From positions 1 to 17,228 of the forward strand of contig JBKPAF010000008.1 of the NCBI GenBank assembly GCA_046726275.1: a stretch of DNA of 17,228 nt, written 5' to 3'. The notes beneath the pieces are model-generated. The model had not been told where the DNA came from. It ran no database searches and worked only from the letters and a program-made list of their open reading frames with translations. Below are positions 12,986-17,228 of this stretch, in pieces (the first letter of the stretch is position 1; the number at the start of each line of letters is the position of its first letter). Position numbers and translations under genes: made by a program. The DNA is from DASXTW01 sp046726275 (GTDB lineage Bacteria; Actinomycetota; UBA4738).

Positions 12986-13851
12986 GGCCCACCAGGATCG
13001 CGGATCGTGATGAACATGGTTCAGCGACGATCCTGGTGGCAGGCATCATGCTCCTTGCCGGCATCCTCGCCCTCATTACGGTCGACCTTCTCCGGGTCCT
13101 CCAGGCGGGGTCCCGAGCCCAGACCGCGGCGGACTCCGCGGCGCTCGCTGCGGCTCAGGAGCTCGCGATCCCATCGGGGCATGCTCCCGAAGAGTTCGCC
13201 GCCGACTACGCCAGTCGAAACGGTGGGGTTCTGATCTCCTGCCGGTGCGCGCCGGAAACGAACGAAGCCGTGGTGGAGGTCCAGATGCCCGTGGCCCTGG
13301 TGTTCTTCGGTCGGAGGCTAACGGTGACCGCGCTGGCCAGGGCGGTGGTGGACGGAGCGCTATCCGAGCCTACGGGTAGAATGGCCGCCAATGATTCGGA
13401 CAGGGCGAGCCAAGGCCCGGCGGCGAGATCAACTGGGGATCGTCGACTACACGCTGGCCAAGCGGGCGCTCCTCCGGGACTTCCGCTGCGGGCTGCTCTC
13501 CCGCCTCGAGATCTGCGACGCCCACCCCGAGCTCCTCCGGGCGGCCCGGTACCTGGGAGCCGACGCCTCCGCGCCCTGCCCGGTGTGCAAGGGTCACGAG
13601 CTCCGCCTCCTGGCCTACGTCTTCGCCGACGGGCTCAGGCGCGACAACGGGCGGGCCTTCGAGCTCCGGGAAGGCCTGGAGCTGGCAGCCCGGCAGCCCG
13701 GCGGGGCGTGCTACGTGGTCGAGGTGTGCACCGACTGCAACTGGAACCACCTGAGCGAGGCCTTCATGGCCCGCAGCGCCGGCTAAGCTGGCTAAGCCCA
13801 AACCGCTCGCGACCATTCCGCACGAACCTTCAACATCCGCTTCACGAGTAG
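12982..13851 (+). CDS. TadG-like pseudopilin (Rv3654c-type), frame runs on through the next gene
   Basis: The start ATG overlaps the tadE stop. DRDEHGSATILVAGIMLLAGILALI, a membrane helix, then QAGSRAQTAADSAALAAAQ and a short extracytoplasmic domain ending near VTALARAVVDGA (about 13360) match helicase/secretion-neighbourhood TadE-like proteins such as Rv3654c, usually about 110-130 aa. No stop follows: the frame continues for about 160 codons to 13849-13851, spanning the whole DUF5318 gene in a different frame, and this tail is Pro/Arg/Gly-rich as expected for an out-of-frame reading. A TAG one frame over at 13377-13379 would end it at normal length. Either a lost stop, a one-base error, or a genuine long overlap. 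Confidence 0.75.
   Translation: MRPTRIADRDEHGSATILVAGIMLLAGILALITVDLLRVLQAGSRAQTAADSAALAAAQELAIPSGHAPEEFAADYASRNGGVLISCRCAPETNEAVVEVQMPVALVFFGRRLTVTALARAVVDGALSEPTGRMAANDSDRASQGPAARSTGDRRLHAGQAGAPPGLPLRAALPPRDLRRPPRAPPGGPVPGSRRLRALPGVQGSRAPPPGLRLRRRAQARQRAGLRAPGRPGAGSPAARRGVLRGRGVHRLQLEPPERGLHGPQRRLSWLSPNRSRPFRTNLQHPLHE
13377..13382 (+). promoter_or_regulatory. -10 box (TAGAAT) for a leaderless DUF5318 mRNA
   Basis: TAGAAT ends 8 nt before the ATG at 13391, and no Shine-Dalgarno is present. Transcription should start at or one base before the ATG. This separates DUF5318 transcription from the Tad operon. Confidence 0.45.
13391..13786 (+). CDS. DUF5318 family zinc-ribbon protein
   Basis: 131 aa. 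VDYTLAKRALLRDFRCGLLSRLEICDAHPELLRAAR, then CPVC (63-66), LRLLAYVFAD, YVVEVCTDCNWNHL with a second CxxC (113-116) are typical of DUF5318, an actinobacterial family of unknown function. The two CxxC pairs should form one zinc site. In mycobacteria the homologue lies immediately upstream of ponA1; here it is again followed directly by a class A PBP, so a role linked to cell-wall synthesis or its regulation is suggested by synteny only. The stop TAA sits in a 9-nt direct repeat (GGCTAAGCT / GGCTAAGCC, 13781-13798). Confidence 0.9.
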   Translation: MIRTGRAKARRRDQLGIVDYTLAKRALLRDFRCGLLSRLEICDAHPELLRAARYLGADASAPCPVCKGHELRLLAYVFADGLRRDNGRAFELREGLELAARQPGGACYVVEVCTDCNWNHLSEAFMARSAG

Positions 13852-13867
13852 ATCAACTACCCTTGGG

Positions 13868-13873
13868 TACAAT
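13868..13873 (+). promoter_or_regulatory. -10 box (TACAAT) for the PBP gene
   Basis: TACAAT ends 9 nt before the GTG at 13883, again with no Shine-Dalgarno, predicting a leaderless or 1-3-nt leader transcript. No clear -35 at 16-18 nt upstream. Confidence 0.5.
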
Positions 13874-13882
13874 CGGGCCACA

Positions 13883-16072
13883 GTGATCCGCAACACTCCG
13901 AAGGGCAAACACCGGCCCCAGAACGGCACCGCCAATCGCACCGCACTGCCCCAGGACGGCTGGGATGCTCAGCCGAACGGTAAGGACAGGGGCAAGCGGG
14001 GCTTCTTCCGCCGCAACTGGTCGGTGTTCGTTCTGGCCCCAGTGATCCTGCTGCTGTTGTTCATTGGGACCTTCTGGTACGCGTACGCCAATACCACCCT
14101 GCCCGAGGCACCGGCGGGAGCCCAGACCACCTTCGTGTACGACCGCCACGGAAAGTTGGTGGCCCGCCTGCATTCCACGATCAACCGAACGGTCGTGCCG
14201 CTGTCCAAGATCTCCCCCGACCTCCAGCATGCGGTCATCGCCATCGAGGACAAGGACTACTACAAGCACGGAGGCGTGAGCTTCTTCTCCATCTTCCGGG
14301 CGGCCTGGAACGACATCACCAAGCGGCGGATCGAGCAGGGCGGCTCGACCATCACCCAGCAGTACGTGAAGAACGTGTACACGGGCGGCGAGCGGAGCTT
14401 CAAGCGCAAGATCAAGGAAGCGATGCTGGCGGTGAAGGTCGACAAGAAGTACTCGAAGAACGAGATCCTGGCGCGCTATCTGAACGTGATCTATTTCGGC
14501 AACGGCGCCTACGGGGCCGAGGCGGCGGCCCGGACGTACTGGGGGATCTCGGCGAGCAAGCTCAATGCATTGCAGTCGGCCACGCTGGCCGGTCTCATCT
14601 CAGCCCCGGGCCGGTTCGACCCGGTCGACAATCCGGACGCGGCCAAGGTCCGCCGGAACATCGTCCTGGACCGCATGGCCGAGCAGGGCTACATCACCCG
14701 CGACGAGGCCGAAGAGCTCAAGGCGGAACCGGTCAAGGTCCGGGACCGGCCCGAGACCGCCCAGTCCGGGCGGTTCGCCTACTTCGTGAGCATGATCACC
14801 CAGCAGCTCGGCCAGAAGTACGGCTACGCCGAGACGTACTCCGGCGGTCTCCGGGTGACCACCACCCTGGACTCGGCTTGGCAGCGGGCGGCGGAGAAGG
14901 CCGTCGCCAACGCCCTGCCCGACCCGAAGGATCCCTCGGCGGCGCTGGTCGCCATCGATCCGAGGAACGGTCAGATCCGTGCACTGGTCGGGGGGCGCGA
15001 CTTCAACAAGGTGAAGTTCAACAACGCTACCCAGGCCAAGCGGCAGGCGGGGAGCGCCTTCAAGACGTTCACCCTCGCCGCCGCGTTCGAACAGAAGATC
15101 AATCCTCGGGCCGTGATGAACGGTCCATCCCAGGTCGAGATCAAAGACCCCCTATGTAAGAACCCGGACGGCACGAACTGGAAGCCGCACAACTACGGGG
15201 ATTCATCTGCGGGGACCATGACCCTGATCCAGGCCACCGCTCGCTCGGTCAACACGATCTTCGCCCAGCTCGTGACCTCGGTAGGACCGGACAGCGTTGT
15301 GGACATCGCGGGGCGGATGGGGATCCGCACCCCGCTCGAGCCCGTCTGCTCGATCACCCTTGGCACGCAGGACGTGACCCCGCTGGACATGACCAGCGCG
15401 TACTCCACCCTCGCGGCCAGAGGCATCCACCACGACCCCCAGGCCATCACCGCGGTGAAGTCCTCGACGGACGAGGTCCTGGACAAGCCGAAGTCCGAGA
15501 GCGACGTGGCCATGGCGGAGAACGACGCCGACCTGGTCACATACGCGCTCCAGCAGGTGATCACCGGCGGCACCGGGACGGCCGCCCGGCTGTCCGATCG
15601 CCCGGTCGCGGGCAAGACCGGCACCACCCAGGACTATCGCGACGCCTGGTTCTGTGGGTATGTGCCTCAGCTCACCACGTGCGTGTGGATGGGCTACCAA
15701 AAGAGCCAGAAGCCGATGCACAACGTGGAAGGGGTTCCGAACGTGTTCGGGGGTTCGATCCCGGCCCGGATCTGGAGCGATTTCATGACCCAGGCGCTGG
15801 CGAACGTGCCCCCGAAGGACTTCCCCACGCCGAGCTTCGCCGGCTACAACAGGAAGCCCGAGGGAGAGGTCGCGCCCAAGCCGTCCCCCTCCCCGAGCCC
15901 GTCGGCATCGCCGAGCCCCATCCCCTCGATCAGCATCCCTCCGCCGACCCCGTCGCCGACCCCGTCGGTCTCCCCCTCGCCCGAGCCCTCGGCGAGCCCC
16001 AGCGGCGAGGCGTTCCCGGAAGGGCAGGCGGAGTCGGAGCCGGGATACGTGAGACCGAGACGCTGGATCTGA
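13883..16072 (+). CDS. Class A penicillin-binding protein (PBP1A-type, GT51 + transpeptidase)
   Basis: 729 aa. A basic cytoplasmic tail (1-45) and one membrane helix (46-70) precede the GT51 glycosyltransferase domain with catalytic Glu122 in AIEDKDYYKHGG, then GGSTITQQ, and KIKEAMLAVKVDKKYSKNEIL. The penicillin-binding transpeptidase domain has SAFK with nucleophile Ser391, SVN (455-457) and KTGT (578-581). It polymerises lipid II and crosslinks peptidoglycan outside the membrane. The C-terminal about 70 residues are a Pro/Ser-rich tail (PSPSPSPSASPSP..), without PASTA domains, as in several actinobacterial PBPs. The only start is GTG 13883, probably leaderless. The stop is 9 bp from the stop of the convergent kinase gene. 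Confidence 0.95.
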   Translation: MIRNTPKGKHRPQNGTANRTALPQDGWDAQPNGKDRGKRGFFRRNWSVFVLAPVILLLLFIGTFWYAYANTTLPEAPAGAQTTFVYDRHGKLVARLHSTINRTVVPLSKISPDLQHAVIAIEDKDYYKHGGVSFFSIFRAAWNDITKRRIEQGGSTITQQYVKNVYTGGERSFKRKIKEAMLAVKVDKKYSKNEILARYLNVIYFGNGAYGAEAAARTYWGISASKLNALQSATLAGLISAPGRFDPVDNPDAAKVRRNIVLDRMAEQGYITRDEAEELKAEPVKVRDRPETAQSGRFAYFVSMITQQLGQKYGYAETYSGGLRVTTTLDSAWQRAAEKAVANALPDPKDPSAALVAIDPRNGQIRALVGGRDFNKVKFNNATQAKRQAGSAFKTFTLAAAFEQKINPRAVMNGPSQVEIKDPLCKNPDGTNWKPHNYGDSSAGTMTLIQATARSVNTIFAQLVTSVGPDSVVDIAGRMGIRTPLEPVCSITLGTQDVTPLDMTSAYSTLAARGIHHDPQAITAVKSSTDEVLDKPKSESDVAMAENDADLVTYALQQVITGGTGTAARLSDRPVAGKTGTTQDYRDAWFCGYVPQLTTCVWMGYQKSQKPMHNVEGVPNVFGGSIPARIWSDFMTQALANVPPKDFPTPSFAGYNRKPEGEVAPKPSPSPSPSASPSPIPSISIPPPTPSPTPSVSPSPEPSASPSGEAFPEGQAESEPGYVRPRRWI

Positions 16073-16081
16073 CCTAAGCGG

Positions 16082-17228
16082 TCAACCGGTCGTCGGGGGG
16101 CCGGTCGCCAGCACCTCGAAGGGGATCGTCGCGGTGACGGAGGTGCCCGTGTCCGGGGCGCTCTTGACGGTCAGGGTCCCCCCGGCAAGCTCCGCCCGCT
16201 CCCGCATGGAGGCGAGCCCCACTTTGCCCGCCCGGAGGAACTCTCGTACCGCCTCCGGATCGAACCCCCTACCGTTGTCTCTGACCTCCACCCGAAGCGA
16301 CCCGGCCGAGGCCTCGATCCGGATCGTCACCTCTTTGGCAGCCGCGTGCTTCTTCACGTTCGACATGGACTCCTGCACCACCCGGTAGGCGAGGGTCTCC
16401 ACGTCGCTCGGGATCGGACCGCTCGCGTCGGCGATGACCCGGACCGGGATCGCCATCTCCCGCTGCCACTTGTCGCAGAGCTCGCGCACCGCGGGGATGA
16501 GGCCTCGTTGCTCGAGTAGCGGAGGACGCAGGTCGCTCATGATCCGGCGGAGGCTGAACGCCTCCTCGCCGAGCTCCTCGCAGATGTGCTTGAGGGTGTC
16601 CAAGGCCCGGGCCGTCTCGCCCGATTCCATCATCAGCTTGACCGCCTCCAGGGAGAGTGAGGCTGCCGACACACCCTGGATCGGACCGTCGTGGAGGTCC
16701 CGGGCGATGCGGTTGCGTTCGGCCTCGATGGCCGCGTTGCTCCGCTGAAGCAGCCTGGTCCTGTCCTCGTCCCGGTCCTGGAGGAACTGGAACAACGTCC
16801 GGATGGTCTGTTCCGCGGTCTTGCTCGCGGTCACGTCGCGGATCATCAGGAGCGTGCCCGGCGGCGACGTCGGCACCTTCGACGACCGCGCCTCCAGATA
16901 CAGCGTCCCGCTCTCGCTGACCACCGTGGCCTCCCCGGTCTCTGGCAGCGACATCAGCGAGTCGCTGCCCCCGCTCCGCTTGACCATCTCGAGCCAGGGC
17001 CGCCCTAGGATCTCCTCCGGGGGAAGGTGGACCATCGAGCAGAAGGCTCCGTTCGCCCTGACCACCATGCCCCGGGCGTCCAGCTCAACCACGCCGTCCA
17101 CAGCAGCGTCCAGGAGCAACCGGAGACGGGCTTCCGAGGCCTTCACCACGTCGGCCGCGGCCCGAAGCGAGCCGATGGCGGCCTCGCGCTCGGCCAGCGC
17201 TCCCTCCAGAGCCCGGGACGACCGGACC
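16082..17228 (-). CDS. PAS-domain NarL-type sensor histidine kinase (partial at 5' end)
   Basis: The frame is open to the window edge; GTGs at 17149 and 17146 exist, but the codons upstream encode an in-frame charged helix (LEGALAEREAAIGSLRAAAD) that looks like a coiled coil, so the true start is outside. A PAS domain follows (LLLDAAVDGVVELDARGMVVRANGAF). A second coiled coil leads to HisKA_3 with IARDLHDGPIQGV, whose His is residue 153 counting from the GTG at 17149. A HATPase domain (VRDNGRGFDPEA, VGLASMRERAELAGGTL) ends the protein. No membrane helix is in the visible part. Kinases of this class phosphorylate NarL/LuxR-type regulators, often encoded next door; the partner is not in view. 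Confidence 0.93.
   Translation of the reverse strand, partial: VRSSRALEGALAEREAAIGSLRAAADVVKASEARLRLLLDAAVDGVVELDARGMVVRANGAFCSMVHLPPEEILGRPWLEMVKRSGGSDSLMSLPETGEATVVSESGTLYLEARSSKVPTSPPGTLLMIRDVTASKTAEQTIRTLFQFLQDRDEDRTRLLQRSNAAIEAERNRIARDLHDGPIQGVSAASLSLEAVKLMMESGETARALDTLKHICEELGEEAFSLRRIMSDLRPPLLEQRGLIPAVRELCDKWQREMAIPVRVIADASGPIPSDVETLAYRVVQESMSNVKKHAAAKEVTIRIEASAGSLRVEVRDNGRGFDPEAVREFLRAGKVGLASMRERAELAGGTLTVKSAPDTGTSVTATIPFEVLATGPPTTG

Noticed and set aside
1..17228. CRISPR arrays, tRNA or rRNA genes, insertion sequences
   Set aside because: No spaced repeats, cloverleaf or rRNA-like segments, transposase-like frames or terminal inverted repeats were seen; the only tandem repeat is the coding 15-bp array in the S8 gene.

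Overview
The window is dense, high-GC bacterial chromosome. Its family content points to Actinomycetota. The evidence is a Tad/Flp pilus operon in the same gene order as the mycobacterial ssd-tadA-tadB-tadC-flp-tadE-tadG-like cluster, a DUF5318 zinc-ribbon gene directly upstream of a class A penicillin-binding protein (the pairing seen beside mycobacterial ponA1), a MiaE-like ferritin-fold protein of the actinobacterial type, and several genes whose -10 box lies 7-9 nt from the start codon, as in leaderless actinobacterial transcripts. I cannot place it below phylum; an uncultured soil or sediment lineage is a guess.

Region 1 (1-6575) looks like accessory or stress-related content. On the minus strand it has the 5' end of a probable SnoaL/NTF2-like gene and a 68-codon gene of unknown family. 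On the plus strand are a possible 29-codon membrane microprotein and a DUF1801 gene with a late one-base frameshift. Then on the minus strand come a secreted or membrane-anchored subtilase (S8) with a C-terminal array of 16 tryptophans spaced exactly five residues apart, and, about 46 bp downstream, a multi-TM GAF sensor histidine kinase. A TMEM175/DUF1211-type channel-like protein (minus) is divergent from an AadA-like nucleotidyltransferase gene (plus) that is broken by a one-base insertion.

Region 2 (6572-7923) holds a second copy of the 68-codon gene family with the same divergent intergenic segment, here driving a MiaE-like ferritin-fold gene. The two copies bracket about 6.3 kb, so the segment between them may have arisen by duplication or insertion. 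A 277-bp gap with several short hairpins follows.

Region 3 (7924-13380) is the Tad operon: CpaE/Ssd-like ATPase, CpaF/TadA motor ATPase, TadB and TadC platform proteins, Flp-type pilin, TadE and a TadG-like pseudopilin. Most junctions are ATGA/TGATG overlaps. The pilin alone has an unusually complete Shine-Dalgarno sequence. No prepilin peptidase is present in the window.

Region 4 (13391-17228) has DUF5318, a PBP1A-type bifunctional peptidoglycan synthase and, converging on it, a NarL-type PAS histidine kinase cut by the window edge. Together these cover cell-wall growth, surface appendage assembly and envelope sensing. The strongest second-look items are the W-repeat subtilase/kinase pair, the duplicated divergent-promoter module, the pilin translation signal, the leaderless promoters, and the two or three apparent single-base frameshifts.
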